From an uncultured Clostridia bacterium (lineage in GTDB: Bacteria; Bacillota; Clostridia; Christensenellales; Borkfalkiaceae): a stretch of 56,690 nt of DNA. Shown here one piece after another: positions 43,625 to 56,400 of the stretch. The translations under genes and the position numbers were made by a program. A model generated the notes under the pieces. The model made no database searches and had not been told where the DNA came from. It was given only the letters and a program-made list of their open reading frames with translations. The stretch's first letter is position 1. Every line of letters begins with the position of its first letter. The DNA lies in NCBI GenBank assembly GCA_934271735.1, contig CAKQSB010000014.1, positions 1 through 56,690 of the forward strand. The letters run 5' to 3'.

Positions 43625-43720
43625 GCCGTTTATAAAGATTTTTGTCAAAATCAAGCAAATTTACTCTGAAATTATCTTTTATCTTTTATCGCGCATACTA
43701 TAAATAAGGAAACGCGACAG

Positions 43721-44788
43721 ATGAAAGTTATAGTTCTGACGGGCGGCGGCACTGCGGGGCATTGTATGCCGTGCTTTTCTCTTCTGCCCGACTTAAAGAA
43801 GAAATTCGACGAAATTTATTATATCGGCGGCAAAGACAAAATCGAAAGCAAGCTCGCGAAAAAGCACAATGTTACTTTTTTTTACATTCCGACCGTAAAA
43901 CTCGAAAGACGCCTGACGTTAAAAAACATTCTTATCCCGTTCAGGCTATTAAACGCGGTTTCGGCGGCGAAAAAGTTGCTTGAAAATCTTAAACCGACCG
44001 TCGTTTTTTCAAAGGGCGGATATGTGGCTCTGCCCGTGGTTATCGCGGCGCATAAACTTAAAATACCCGTAATTTCTCACGAATCGGATTTAACGCTCGG
44101 GCTTGCGAATAAAATCGCGCTCCGTTATTCCGCAAGGCTTCTGACGGGTTTCCCGGAAACCGCCGAAGGCATAAAAAAAGCCGAATATACGGGGATTCCG
44201 CTCGATAAATCGCTTTTTACGCCACGAGACAGACAAAAACTTTACGACAAATACAAATTCGACAGCCGCAAGAAAACTCTCCTTGTTACGGGCGGAAGTC
44301 AGGGAAGCGCGGCGATTAACGAAACGGTTTCCGAAATTCTGCCCGAGCTTGCGGCAAAATACAACGTTTTGTGGCTGACGGGTAAAGGAAAAGCCGAAAA
44401 AACAACCCGAAAACCGCCCGAAAACGTTTATATTTCGGAATTTTCGGAAAATATGGGCGATGTATACGCGGCTACGGACGCATGCGTTTCGAGGGCGGGC
44501 GCGAATACTCTTTTCGAACTTATCGCTCTGAACGTTTCCACGCTCGCGATACCTCTGCCGAAAGGAAACTCGAGGGGCGATCAGGAAGAAAACGCCGAAT
44601 ATTTCCGCAAAAAAGGAGTAATTTTGGTTTTAAAAGAAGAAAAGCTCAATGCCGATTCTCTTCTTTTCTCCATAGAAAGGCTTTTCGAAAAAGCCGAGAG
44701 TTATTCCTCGGCGTGCAAAAAACTTAATTTACGCTCGGCAAACGAAAAAGTTGTTTCTTTTCTCGATTTTCAATCGGAAAAACCATAA
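43721..44788 (+). CDS. murG: UDP-GlcNAc:lipid I GlcNAc transferase
   Basis: Converts lipid I to lipid II on the inner membrane face, 355 residues. TGGGTAGHCMP is the N-terminal glycine-rich loop. VFSKGGYVALPVVIAA and VISHESDLTLGLANK match the acceptor-side motifs. TGGSQGSAAIN, SRAGANTLFELIAL and PKGNSRGDQEENAEYF form the UDP-GlcNAc site. It stands outside any dcw cluster, so another copy could exist. AAGGA precedes the ATG. Convergent with GH94, sharing a terminator. Confidence 0.93.
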   Translation: MKVIVLTGGGTAGHCMPCFSLLPDLKKKFDEIYYIGGKDKIESKLAKKHNVTFFYIPTVKLERRLTLKNILIPFRLLNAVSAAKKLLENLKPTVVFSKGGYVALPVVIAAHKLKIPVISHESDLTLGLANKIALRYSARLLTGFPETAEGIKKAEYTGIPLDKSLFTPRDRQKLYDKYKFDSRKKTLLVTGGSQGSAAINETVSEILPELAAKYNVLWLTGKGKAEKTTRKPPENVYISEFSENMGDVYAATDACVSRAGANTLFELIALNVSTLAIPLPKGNSRGDQEENAEYFRKKGVILVLKEEKLNADSLLFSIERLFEKAESYSSACKKLNLRSANEKVVSFLDFQSEKP

Positions 44789-44797
44789 TAAAAAACT

Positions 44798-44832
44798 GCC
44801 GCCCGCAATCGCAAAACGCGACTGCGGGCGGC
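44798..44832. terminator. Bidirectional terminator between murG and the GH94 gene
   Basis: GCCGCCCGCA/TGCGGGCGGC with one A-C mismatch and four further pairs (TCGC/GCGA). A-rich before and TTTAAAA after. Confidence 0.85.
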
Positions 44833-44849
44833 TTTAAAATATAGCGGTT

Positions 44850-47135
44850 TTAAAATTTGCAAACGACGTCGTGAACGCTTCCCTTACCCGTAAGCGGAAG
44901 AATTTCCACGGGTTTGCCGTCGCATAAAACTTCTTTTTTATCCGACTTTTCGAAAACTATCCGATAAGTTTCGCCGCGGAAAACCCTTTTCACCGTCGTC
45001 TTGTCAAACGCGTCCGGCAAACAAGGTTTTATCGTAAGACCTTTCGCGGCAGGCTTTATTCCGCACATAAATTCGGTAATACACCTGTAAAGCCAACCCG
45101 CCGTGCCCGTTATCCAGCTCATCGGCGCGTAACCCGCGATATACGGGTTTTCGGGTCCCATATACATATTGCTCACCGCGTACGGCTCGACACCGTTATC
45201 GGGATTTTTCGGATTATCGTACGAAATCATTTTAAGCGTTTTATAAGCCGTGTCGGCGCGCCCCAAAATACAATCCGCGGCGATTTTGAAGGCAACGCCG
45301 TGGTTATAAACCGCGCCGTTTTCGACAAGCCCGGGTTGGAAATAGGACACTCTGCCGATTCCGTCGTCGCCTTTTGTAAAGCTCGGGCGACATTGAACGT
45401 AGCCGTAATCGCATTTCAGCTCGTTTTCCACGGTATCCATAATTTTTTTCTGCTCGCTTTCGTCGCCTATCCCCGCGAGAACCGACCACGTTTGCGGATT
45501 TAAAAAGACGCGCTCCTTTCCTCCGATAGTCATACCGTCGTCGTTAAAACCGTAAACGTAACGTCCATTCAAGCGCCCGTGGGCTTCGATAGCCGCGATA
45601 AGTTCCTGTTTTTTATCTTCGTAATAATCCGAAAGCGAATCGTTTCCCGAAAGCTCGAGAATCTCTTTAAATTCGTTTACGGCTTTTACCGTCGCGATAC
45701 TCAGCCACACGCTTTCGCCTATGTTCTTTCTGCCGACGTTGTTCATACTGTCGTTCCAGTCGCCGCCGCGCCAGAGAACGAGATTGCGTTTTCCTCTGCT
45801 CGAAAGGAGATAATCTATCGCGGCGCGGATATGCCCGAAAACATCGTCTTTCCGCTCGCCCGCAACGTACTCCTCGGTAACGTAAGAATCGGCGAAGCTC
45901 GCGTTTTCGTAACTGTCGCCTTTAAGGTAGGGCAATTCCTCTTTTAAAATCGATAAATCGCCGCTTTCGTTAAGGTAGGAAAGTATCGCGCCCGTTATCC
46001 ACACGCCGCCGTCGTTATAAGGATATTTGAAACTCGGCTCGAACATTCTTATCGGGTTGCCGTCCTCGTACTGATATTTGAGGGCGTGCAAAATCTGTTT
46101 TCTCGCGGAAAGCGAGTCCATCGAAACGAACGCCGTTATGTCCTGCATAACGTCTCTGAAACCTTTCCCGTAAAGCCTGCCCCAGCTTTTGCCGAGCGAA
46201 AGTTGCCTTTTAAGCCATATATTCACCTGCGAATTAAGATATACATCGGGCGAATTAAGGATAAACGTATCGAAAACGTCGTTATTTGCGGCTTTTATTT
46301 TTTCGATTTCGGCCGAAAACGTCGTTTCGTCGAGATATCGGGTTTTAAGTTCCAGACATTCCTCTTCCGTCCTCGCCGCAAAGGAACAAAACGTAGTTTC
46401 GTAAGATTCGGCTTTATCGAGCGAAACTCTCAGCTGAAACGCCGCCACGTATTCGCTTTCGAAAGTCGCGCCCTTGCAGGAAAGTTTTTCCGCTTTCAAG
46501 CCGACGGGGGTTGAATAATCGTTATATTCTCCGCGGAAAGCCGAATGCGAAAGGTCGTATGCTATATATTTTCGGTTACAGCCGACAAACACTTTGGAAT
46601 AATCGTTCGGCATCGCGAAACCGTCGTGACGATACAAAAGCCCGTTTAACTTTTCGTCGTTATCGGCAAAGCCGTAAGCGTCGTGCCAGGTAAGCTCGGG
46701 GCGGGGCTGAATACAGAAATATACGTCGAGATTTCTCTTTTTTCCGCCGTTATTACAAACTTTGACGTTATATAAAACCACGGCGTCGCCGTAAGGAACG
46801 CAAATCGAAAAAACAACCTTTATCCCGTTATATTCGCTCACGACTTCCTGATAATTTATCCCAACGTGAGTTTCGTGGGTTTTAAAAGGCAGATCGCCGT
46901 AATTGCGGTTTGCCGAATAGATTTCGCCCGTCTCTCTGTCCTTTATGTAAACGTTGCGGATTCCCCTTTCGATTTCTCTGCGCTGAACGCCGACTTCTCT
47001 TCTTGAAAATCCGTTTCCGAACTGATCGCTGCTTAAAACGAGCGTATCGTTCCAAAGGTAGTTGAGCCAAGGTCTTCTCGGCTTCATATCGGTTATAATA
47101 TATTCTCTGTTTTTATCGTCAAAATATCCTTGCAT
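44850..47135 (-). CDS. GH94 family beta-glucoside phosphorylase
   Basis: Phosphorolysis of a beta-linked glucoside to a sugar-1-phosphate, 761 residues, cytoplasmic. KPRRPWLNYLWND and SDQFGNGFSRREV at the N-terminus are typical of GH94. The catalytic region RGGDWNDSMNNVG (general-acid Asp near 459) is followed by GESVWLSIATVKA. YGYVQCRPSFTKGDDGIGR and GAVYNHGVAFKIAADCILG build the phosphate pocket. The substrate (cellobiose, laminaribiose, chitobiose or other) is not determined. GGGAG precedes the ATG. It has a consensus promoter with a palindrome over the start site, implying repressor control. Confidence 0.92.
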   Translation of the reverse strand: MQGYFDDKNREYIITDMKPRRPWLNYLWNDTLVLSSDQFGNGFSRREVGVQRREIERGIRNVYIKDRETGEIYSANRNYGDLPFKTHETHVGINYQEVVSEYNGIKVVFSICVPYGDAVVLYNVKVCNNGGKKRNLDVYFCIQPRPELTWHDAYGFADNDEKLNGLLYRHDGFAMPNDYSKVFVGCNRKYIAYDLSHSAFRGEYNDYSTPVGLKAEKLSCKGATFESEYVAAFQLRVSLDKAESYETTFCSFAARTEEECLELKTRYLDETTFSAEIEKIKAANNDVFDTFILNSPDVYLNSQVNIWLKRQLSLGKSWGRLYGKGFRDVMQDITAFVSMDSLSARKQILHALKYQYEDGNPIRMFEPSFKYPYNDGGVWITGAILSYLNESGDLSILKEELPYLKGDSYENASFADSYVTEEYVAGERKDDVFGHIRAAIDYLLSSRGKRNLVLWRGGDWNDSMNNVGRKNIGESVWLSIATVKAVNEFKEILELSGNDSLSDYYEDKKQELIAAIEAHGRLNGRYVYGFNDDGMTIGGKERVFLNPQTWSVLAGIGDESEQKKIMDTVENELKCDYGYVQCRPSFTKGDDGIGRVSYFQPGLVENGAVYNHGVAFKIAADCILGRADTAYKTLKMISYDNPKNPDNGVEPYAVSNMYMGPENPYIAGYAPMSWITGTAGWLYRCITEFMCGIKPAAKGLTIKPCLPDAFDKTTVKRVFRGETYRIVFEKSDKKEVLCDGKPVEILPLTGKGSVHDVVCKF

Positions 47136-47170
47136 TTTATCTCCCGTAAAATCACTGCGAGTATAAAAAC

Positions 47171-47191
47171 CGCTTCGAGATTAACGAAGCG
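47171..47191 (-). promoter_or_regulatory. Candidate operator at the GH94 transcription start
   Basis: CGCTTCG-N7-CGAAGCG, a perfect 7+7 palindrome starting directly after the -10 box and spanning the expected start at about 47185. Fits a LacI- or TetR-type repressor site. Confidence 0.6.
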
Positions 47192-47220
47192 ATTATACAT
47201 TAACTGCGTTTTTTTGTCAA
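47192..47220 (-). promoter_or_regulatory. Promoter of the GH94 gene
   Basis: Minus strand TTGACA (47215-47220), 17 bp, TATAAT (47192-47197): exact consensus. Confidence 0.88.
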
Positions 47221-47457
47221 TTATATACCGGCGGTCGTTAAAATCCATTCGTGATTTTTAAACGAATCGAATTGAAATTCACAAATAAATATAATGTGAG
47301 CCGAGGCGAAATCGCCTCGGCTTACATCGTTTTATCTGATACCCCTTAATACCTTGGTTTGAATTTAAAGCGTTTTTTCCACTTCAAATCAATCGTCGTT
47401 GCCGTCGGTTTTCGGCTTGTCTATCCGGATAACCCATCAAATTTCGGACAGATTATC
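47221..47457. other. Intergenic region downstream of the cysteine-rich gene
   Basis: Holds the hairpin at 47296-47325; otherwise AT-rich with no gene seen. Confidence 0.5.
47296..47325 (-). terminator. Hairpin downstream of the giant cysteine-rich gene
   Basis: GTGAGCCGAGGCGA-AA-TCGCCTCGGCTTAC, 14 bp with one wobble. The tail is AT-rich but not a pure T-run; the hairpin lies 133 bp past the stop. Confidence 0.55.
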
Positions 47458-50400
47458 TCAGATGATCTCGTCGATTTCTTTATTGCAACCCGAACAGGTG
47501 TAATGTCGGTGACCTTCCGATTCGACGATAGTCGATTCGTCGGGCGTGTGCGCGAGCATAATTTTAACGGCAATCACACTGCCGCATTTCGAGCAAGTGA
47601 AACATCCCTGAACCGCCTCTTCGCAGGACGGATGATTGTTTCCGAAAATCTGTATTCCGCTCGCGTTTAACGCTTCCATATCCGCATAAACGAGAACCGT
47701 TTCGGAATCGACCGGCTCGTCGTTCAATTTGTGACCGTATTTCCCCACGATATCCGAAAGAAATTCCGTCTCGACGGGGAAGAATTTAACGGCAGAATTG
47801 TCGACATAATCAAGCGTTATGTTTATCGTATACGTTTTCCCCGCGTCAAACTTATAAACAAAGAAGGATTTGTTTCTTTTTGGGGAGCAAACACTGAAAT
47901 TGTAAGTATTCACTTCAGTTTCGCCGTCCGATATGCTTACCGAATAAGAACTCCCAACGCTATAATTATTGCCCCAGGAATCTCTGACAGTAATATCGGC
48001 GGTTGCTATCGAATAGAACCCGTTATCTTTTGCCGTGAAAGTTATCGTTACTCCGTTTTGGAGCGAATCGACTTTAAAAAGATATAATTCGCCGCTTGTA
48101 GCATCGATTTCGGAAGAATAATCTTCAATCTTTTCGAAAGTTATCGCATAATCGAGGTCTTCCTTAAAGCCGACGGGAACAAACGAAAATCTCACATTGT
48201 AATTCGCCATATCCAAGCCGAGTTCGCCGAGTTTCGCCAAAGCAAGCTGATTTACGTAAGCTCTGCCGAAACGAACGGAAACAACGCCCTCGGTTGCGAT
48301 AACGAATTTATCCGCCGCCATATCCAGATAAATTTCGTCGTTTACGTTACCGACAAAGTTCTTTCTGACAAGAGAAACAACCGTGTTGTAATTCTCTATG
48401 TCGTTTTCTTTGAAATAGTAACCTACAACGTAATCCTCGCCGTTTTCGTAATCGGTGAGATCTTCCATAATTATCTTACCCGAAACGCCGTTCGTGTTTT
48501 TAATTCCGCAGATGACGCAAACGTAACTGTTATCGGAAATCTTCGACCACGAGTGATCGGGCGATAAGTAACCGGTTTCTATGACTTCTCCGCAGTTGTC
48601 GCAACTATATTCTATCTCGCCGCTTTGCGAGCAAGTCGGCATTTTAGTCACCTCACCGCTTGCTCCGCATACATGGTTATAATCTTCGATAGACGTGTAG
48701 TCGTTGCTGTTTTTGTAAGTAACGGTATATTTACAAGCCGCAAAGTCGTAGTTGTAAATCCATTCTCTCCAATACTCGTCTTCCGTGCCTCCGTTTTCGG
48801 TTATCTTCTTGTATATTATGAACTCCCGAGAAGACTCGTTATTGATCGCGTGGTTGGCGCAAATTTCCTCTTTATAGTAATTTTCGAAGTCGATTACGCT
48901 CTTTCTGCCGTCCGTAAATCCTTCAACGATACAATTTGTTATTGAACGCTTGTTCTCGTGATCCGTTCCGTTCGCGTCCGTGATAGTACAAATTTCGGAA
49001 TCCGAACCGTCTTCGTATTTCTTTATAAGGTGGGTATGCTTTTTAATTCCGCCGTTATTTACAAGGTTTTCGGAAACAACTTTCTCAACCTCAACGCCGT
49101 CTACCTTCCGTCTTCCGTACTGATAATAGCTGTCGCAATTTTTGCACTCCAACCGATAGCCGCTTTCGCCGTTATAATCGATCTCCGTTCTTTCGAATTC
49201 GTGGTATACGCAAACGTCGTGAGTTTCGATTATTTTTTCCCACTCGCAAGAGCCGTCCGTTTCGTTGAAACCGAACTGCCACTTTTTGTATAGCGTAGCC
49301 GTGCAATTTGCGGTCTTCTTCCAGTAACTTACGTCGCGAATAACGTATCCGCACTGCTTGGGATTCGTAACCGCGCATTTGAGCGTTCTGAAACTATTAT
49401 ACATTTCGCCGTAATGATCGGTCGAAAGCGACCAGCTGTCATGATTGAGCGAAGACAAATCGAAATATTTGTGCAGATCGGTTATATCGCTTTCATTATC
49501 GTAGCTGCTGCTTATCCAGTTGAATTCGCATTTACTCGAATACGTTACGTCTTTTTCGTATCCGCAAGGACATTCGTAGTAGTACGCAGTTCCGCCGCAA
49601 ACAGCCGTAAGCGCGATTTCCTCAACGACGTTCATTCCGTGATCGTTAATATCGGTTACCTTTTCGTAGCCGCAGTCACGGCACAATTCGCGTAGAATCG
49701 CTCCGTCCTCGCAGGAAGAAGAACCGTCTTTAAGCGCGTACGACTTATCGAAGGTATGGTTATACATACTGACTTCTTCCGTCGTTATATTCGCTATGCC
49801 TGTTTCGCCGATCGCAACATTTCGCGTTCTCGTGTAAATTATGTTGCATGTCTGATTTTCCCTGTCCGAAACCTTAACGCCGATCGACTCTTCTTCGATT
49901 TTGAGTCCGCAAGTTTTACAAGCGTAAGTACATCTCGTATGCGAATACTCGCCGCTCTCTGTGGGAATATCAAAGTCTTCGCGCCGAATATCGTCGCATA
50001 AATAATCGTCTACCCAAGCTTGTCTTCCGCAAGCGCAACTATATTTTTCGATATAAGTGTTTTTGCAAGCTCCGAGCTTTTCGAGATCGTAATACTCGAC
50101 AAGGAAGGTAACGCAACCCGAACCGCTTTTAACTTCGGTTTCTTTTCCGCAAATCGCACATTTACCGATTGCCGTCCAGCCTTCGTCGCAGGTTTTGCCG
50201 TCAAGGTTCAACGTGTAAACGTATTTGTGCGTGCTGCTATTGCCAACATCCGTATAACTATATTTTATCGTTTTATCCGCAGACGTAACCGAGTATATAC
50301 GATAATTAGTCCATTCGCACGGATTTTCGCCTTCAAGAACCCTGTAATGATCTGTTCTGCTTTCGACTCCGCAATCCGCACATTTTCCTACGTAATAACT

Positions 50401-53400
50401 ATGCTCCACGCCGTCGTCATCGATATACGTACCGTCTTCGACACGTACAAACGTATGATTGCCTTGGACGGAGAATTCGAACGTTTCGTTGCAAATAACG
50501 CAATATCTTCTCATGATACTTCCGCCGCAAGAACTTTCGGGAAGTTCGATTGTCTCCCAGGTGTCATAATGTCCGAGCCAGTCCTCATATTCGACTTCGG
50601 AATATCCACAATCCTTACAAGTAAGATAGATTGTAGCTCCGTCGTCGCAGGTGGAAGAACCTTCTTTAAGCTCGCCCAAACGTTGGTAATTGTGACAATC
50701 CGTTTCAACCCAGTGTTTGGAAAGACTTATATTTTCTTCGCCGAGGGAAACAATCCACGTTTTGATGTAATTTGTGTTGCAAGTCTGAGTTTCTTTATTT
50801 ACGACTTTCACGCCGATCGTTTCGACTTCGGCTTTGAGCGCGCAGTTTTCGCAGGAGTAAACTCTCTTACTATGTTCGATTTCGCCGTTGCCGAGAGGAA
50901 TACTTATATCTTCTCCGCTTATACCTGCGGCAAGATGGGACAAGACGACGTTTTCATTTTGTCCGCAAGCGCACCTTTCTTTATAAAACGTCGTACCTTC
51001 GCACGCTCCGAGTTTGGCAAGATCATAATACGAAACAATTAAGCTTTCGTGCCAGTCGCCCTCTCTTTCGTCCTCTTTTCCGCAAATCGCACATTTACCG
51101 ATTGCCGTCCAGCCGTCTTCGCAGGTTTCGCCGTTTAATGTTAATTCATAAATATAAGAATGCGAGTCTTCCTCTCGTTCTTCCGTATAAGAGAAAAGCA
51201 ATGATTCATCTTTCGTCGTCAACGTTTTTGTCGCATAAACAATCCATTCGCAAGGATTTTCGCCACGAAGAACCGCATATTCGTCGCAGCCGTATTCAAC
51301 GCCGCACTCCGAACACTTTTGGAGCGAATATGTGTGTTCATTACCGTTTTTGTCGATATACGTTTTCTTTTCGATAACATCCCACGAATGACACCACGAG
51401 AAATTATCATGAAAACTTGTCGTTTCTCTGCAGGTCACACAATAATATCTTACATAATATCCGCCGCAAGTATTTTCGGGAAGATATACCTCCTCAAAAA
51501 CGGTAAAGTGTCCCGTATAATTCTCCTCCAAGATTTCGGAATACCCGCAGTCCTTGCAAGTCCGATAAATAATCGCTCCGTCTTCGCAATTTGCCGAACC
51601 GTCCTTAAGTTTACCTGTATACTCGTAATTATGTCCGTCGTTGTCCTTTGTCACGACAACGTAATTATACGTTTGTCCGTTGATAGTAATAGTATAGGTA
51701 GTCGTATATTCTATAATACATGTTCCGGCATTTTTATCGGAATGTTTAACGCCGATTTTGTCGGCTGAAATTACAAGCTTGCATTTGTTACACTCGTAAT
51801 AAGCTCCGAGATGGCTGTACTCGCCTTCTTCGGTATCGATTACGCCCCAAGACAATTCATGCCCGTTGCAAAGATTTTCGGCGATATCGATTTCTTTTCC
51901 GCAAGCGCAGCTATATTTTTTGATATACGTCCCCTCGCACGCGCCCAATTCGGTAAGGTCATAATACGATACAATAAAGCTTTCGTGCCGGTCGCCCTCT
52001 CTTTTCTCCTCTTTACCGCATATAATACATTCCCCGGTCGCCGTCCAGCCGTTTTCACAAGTCTCGCCTTCAAGCTTGAACGTGTAAACGTAAATATGCG
52101 AAGATTGTTCGTATTTGTTTATATAGATATAATTAGTTTTATCTTCCGTAACTATGGTCGTTGTAGAATAAACGATCCATTCGCACGGATTTTCGCCTTT
52201 AAGGGCTCTGTAAGTATCGCGACCGTATTCGTGTCCGCACCTCTCACATTTCTCAAGTGTGTACGTATGCGTATTTCCCTCTTTGTCGACATAAGTCTTG
52301 TTTTCTGTTTCCTTAAAATCATGTTTTCCGGAATCGTAGTAATCGAGGGAGGTTATTTCTCCGCAAATGCGGCAACGCTCTATTCTCATTCGCGATTCGC
52401 AGGTTTCGGAAACGGTTATATACTCGGCCTCGCCGGAAAGATGACTTTCGCGGATATACATGGTTTTATACGAACAATTTTTACAAGTCACGGTAACTTT
52501 AACACCGTCGTAACAGGTTTCGCCGAGTTTTTCGTAAGTCGTTTCGGTTTCGTGTTCGCAGTCAACGCCCTCACGGAATACGTTTTCGTGAATTACCTTT
52601 CCGCCGACGATTACCTGCCACACTTCTCTTCTGTAATAAACACAGTTATTGAGAGGTTCGTAAGTATCTTCGTTGATAATTTTAAGTCCGCATTTTTCGC
52701 ACATGACGTAAGCGCCCGTGTGAATGATTCCGTTTTCGTCGGTATATTCGTATTCGGTAGGCTCGTTATCCAACAAGCCCTCGCAGGCAAGCCCCTCGTA
52801 GGCAATACCTTCTATCTTTCCGCATTCCGTGCACTTACTTATTCTGAGATATCCGCCGCAAACTTTTTCGCCCGTAAGATCGGAAATATCAATATTCTCT
52901 TCTACGAGATTCCATGGATATCTATGCTCGGAATATTCGATAGTCGCGTTAAGCTTCACCTCGTTTTTCTGCGTTATTTTAAGGCTGCCTGTGACTACGT
53001 AATAGCATTTCGTAATCGCCTGTTCCATATACATTTCGTAAACCGCGCCGCAGATTTTACAGGACGTGTTTACTCTTTGCCATTCGTTTTCGTCTTCGGT
53101 TTTGCCTGTTTCGGATTCCGCTTCGGTTTCGCAAGCAAGCGTCGAACTTGCGATATCCACCTTTTTGACCTGACCGCACTCGCAAGTCATTATAACTATC
53201 TGAGTACCTTTGCAAGTGCCGAGGTCTTCGCCGGTTATAAGAACGGGGTGAAGAGTTTTATGATCGCACGAGGTATATTCCTGTCCGCAGACAGTACAAA
53301 CTCCGTTTACGTAATTATGATCGCCCGTCGCGGGGATTACTTCTCTCTTTACGTAACCGCACGCGCAAACGTAAACTCTTTCGCCGCCCGTAGCGCAGGT

Positions 53401-56400
53401 CGCTTTTTTAACTATTTCGCCTTTGCCGAATTCGTGCGCGGTTTCTTCCGCGATAAATCCGCAAAGAAGACATTTTCTGTAATGAACTTCGTTATCGTAA
53501 AGGTAACCCTCTTCGAATTTATGTTCGAGAGTTTCTTCGCTTTCCGGAACTTCTTTCTTATCGACGTAAAGCTCGCCGTTGAAGGTAGCTTTCGCGGTGT
53601 AAGTTAGCTTTTTCGGAGTCGTGCAGGTCGCTTTGATTTCTGCTACGGTAACCGTAGCGGTAATTTCTTCGGCGTGCGCGTTGTCGTTTTTGCAAACGGC
53701 TTTAAGAACAGCGCCGTAACCCTCGCTCCAGACCCATTCGAACGAATAATCGTGTCCGAGAGCCGCCACGAAGTTCGTATTATAACTGTATTCGCATTCC
53801 GTACAGGTTCTGACGATGTAACCCGCCGCTTCGCAAGTAGGCTCGATAACGTTTTCGACAAACGTATGCTCTTTTTTAGCCTCGGTTACGGTGTAAGTTT
53901 CGCTGCAGGTATCGCAAACGTAAACGACGCGACCTTCGCGGGTACAATCCGCCGTAACGCTTTCGGTTACGCTCCACTTATGACCTTCGGCTTTGATTAG
54001 TTTATTATAAGTCGCGTTGCATACGGTACATTGATAAGCGATATTTCCGTCCTTAAGACAGGTCGCCTCGGTTATGGTCTGCGCATATTTATGTCCTGCG
54101 GCTTCCTTTTCGTCCGTCACGCGTTCGTTTCCGCAACGAAGACATACGTGAAGGGTGTAACCGATATCCGTACAGGTGGGAACGATTACGAATTCGTGTT
54201 CGGAGTGTCCGTAAAGCGCGCAACGCTCTTCGGGGGTAAGTCTCGTAACGGTGTAATAGGAGAAATGCTTCGCTTCGAACGTCACATAACCTACGCCATC
54301 GACTTCGTAATAAGTAGCTTCATAAGCTTTTACGTTTCCTTCGTTATCGATATACCAGATAGCGATACTGTCTACGTCTTCCCCTTCGTTAAGCGTGTAC
54401 GGAAGAACTATTTTGACTTTCCCGCCGCCGAAATCTACGTCTTCTCCGCCGTTTTTAAGCGTGAAATCGTAAATCGGGCTGTTGCCGATACGCTCTTTTA
54501 TTTCCTGTTTGCCTTCCCCGGAAAGAAGATCGTTTTTCTTCGTTTCATCAAGGATATTCGCGCCGACGGTTACGTCGCCCGTTAATTTATTCTTGACTTC
54601 ACCGAGATCCATAGACGCGCCGTCGAGGTGAACTTCGCTCGCGTCGGCGGTTATATCGTCCGCGCTTACGACGGTTTCTTTTTTCTCTGTCGCGTCGATA
54701 ACCGTTTTGGTCGCGCCGCAGTTTTCTACGGTACAAGTAAGCGTTTTCTTGCCCGCTCCATCCGAAACTCCGTTATCCCAGATATGTCCGTTTACGGTAT
54801 CGACGGAAATAATTTCCCTTTTGACGTCTCCGCAGTTTGCACAAGTGAATTTCTTAACTCCCTCGGTTTTGCAAGTAGCCGCAGTTTCGATAGAAGCGAC
54901 GTATTCGTGATTTTCGAATTCTTCGCCGACTTCGTCCGTGATATTCTCGCCGCAAACCGAACACTTATACCCTTTTATATAATAGCAACTGTCTTTGCCG
55001 TTCCGAAGTTTATCGTTCGCGGCTTCGGCAATGCGTTTGTGTCCGAGTTTGTCGCTTACGGTAACGGTTTTTTCGTCTCCGCAATCGGAACATGCGAAAG
55101 TTTCGGTCGCGCCTTCGGTACAATTTGCTGCGGTCGTTCCGGTTACTTTGTAATTATGACCTTTCGCGGGTTCTGTAACTTCGCAATCAAGGCAAGCTCT
55201 GCCTTCTTCGCAAGTTACGTATTCTTTATCCCAGTTATGACCTTTCGCGGGTACTTCGTTATCGGTATACGCATCGCCGCAAGTCTCGCAAACATGGTTT
55301 GTATAACCTTTGGCAACACAGCGGGGAGCTACTACGGTATCCGTATAAGAATGTCCCGCGCTTTCTATGGTTTCGTTTTTCGTTTCGCCGCAAGCCGTAC
55401 AGGTAAGCTTTTTAACTCCGTTTTCGGTGCAGGTCGCGTCGGTAGTGATTTCGCCCTCGTTCCAGCTATGCCCCGCGGGTTCTTCCCCGTAAGCTTCGCG
55501 GCAGACTTTGCAAACTGCTTTTTCGGTACAGGTAGCTTCGCCGCCCGTACAATCGGCTTCTTCCTCGGTATGGGAGCAATTGCCGCGCAAACATTTTTTT
55601 GCGTGTTTGCCATTGCCGAGCGAAACGAAATTCTTGCTCATAATATGTCCCAAAGCTTCGCCTTCGAAAGTTTCGTCGCCCTTTTCGCCGCAAGCCGAAC
55701 AAGACACATAATACTTAGCCTTTGTTTCGCAAGTTGCTTCTTCCGCGCGGTATTTGACGTCGATTTTTTCTATGTATGTATGGCCTTCCGAATTTCCTTT
55801 CTTTCCGCAACGACCGCATCTCCGATAATGTTTGCCGTTACCGTCAGAAACGTAACCCCAATTATGACCTAAAGCGGGAGAAGTCGTTATTTTTTCTCTG
55901 CCGAATTCCTTTTGGCAGACCGAACATATAACGACGGAATCGTAACCGCCCGCCGAAGTACAAGTCGCGCGGACTTCGTTTCTGCGAACAGTCGTCTTTT
56001 TGTGCCCCGAAGGCTCGCCGCTTTCAAAGGTATTTTCGCCCTTTTCGCCGCAAACCGAACAGGATACGTAATATGTAGCCGCCTTTTCGCAAGTCGCTTT
56101 TGCCGCAAGGTACTTTTCATCGACTGTTTCAGCCGAAAAATCGTGAGCCGCAAGCTCGCCGTATTCCTCGCCGCAGACTTCGCAAACGGCTTTTTTCGTA
56201 CAAGTCGCTTTGCCTCCGATATGGGTATGTTCTTCGGAGTTGCTTTCCTCTTCGGAAGTCGTTTCGGAATTGCTCTCTCCTTCGCTTATCGTTTCGCTTT
56301 CCGATTCGCCCTCCGATATAGTTTCGGAATTGCTCTCAGTAATTGTTTCGGATTCTTTTTCCGAAGCGGTTTCGCTTACAGTCTCGCTTTCCGAAACAGA

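Noticed and set aside
51811..53607. 598-codon open frame on the plus strand, with others at 50020-51042 and 54628-55872
   Set aside because: They are antisense to the cysteine-rich repeats. Repetition of the coding strand keeps the mirror frame open; no start signals.
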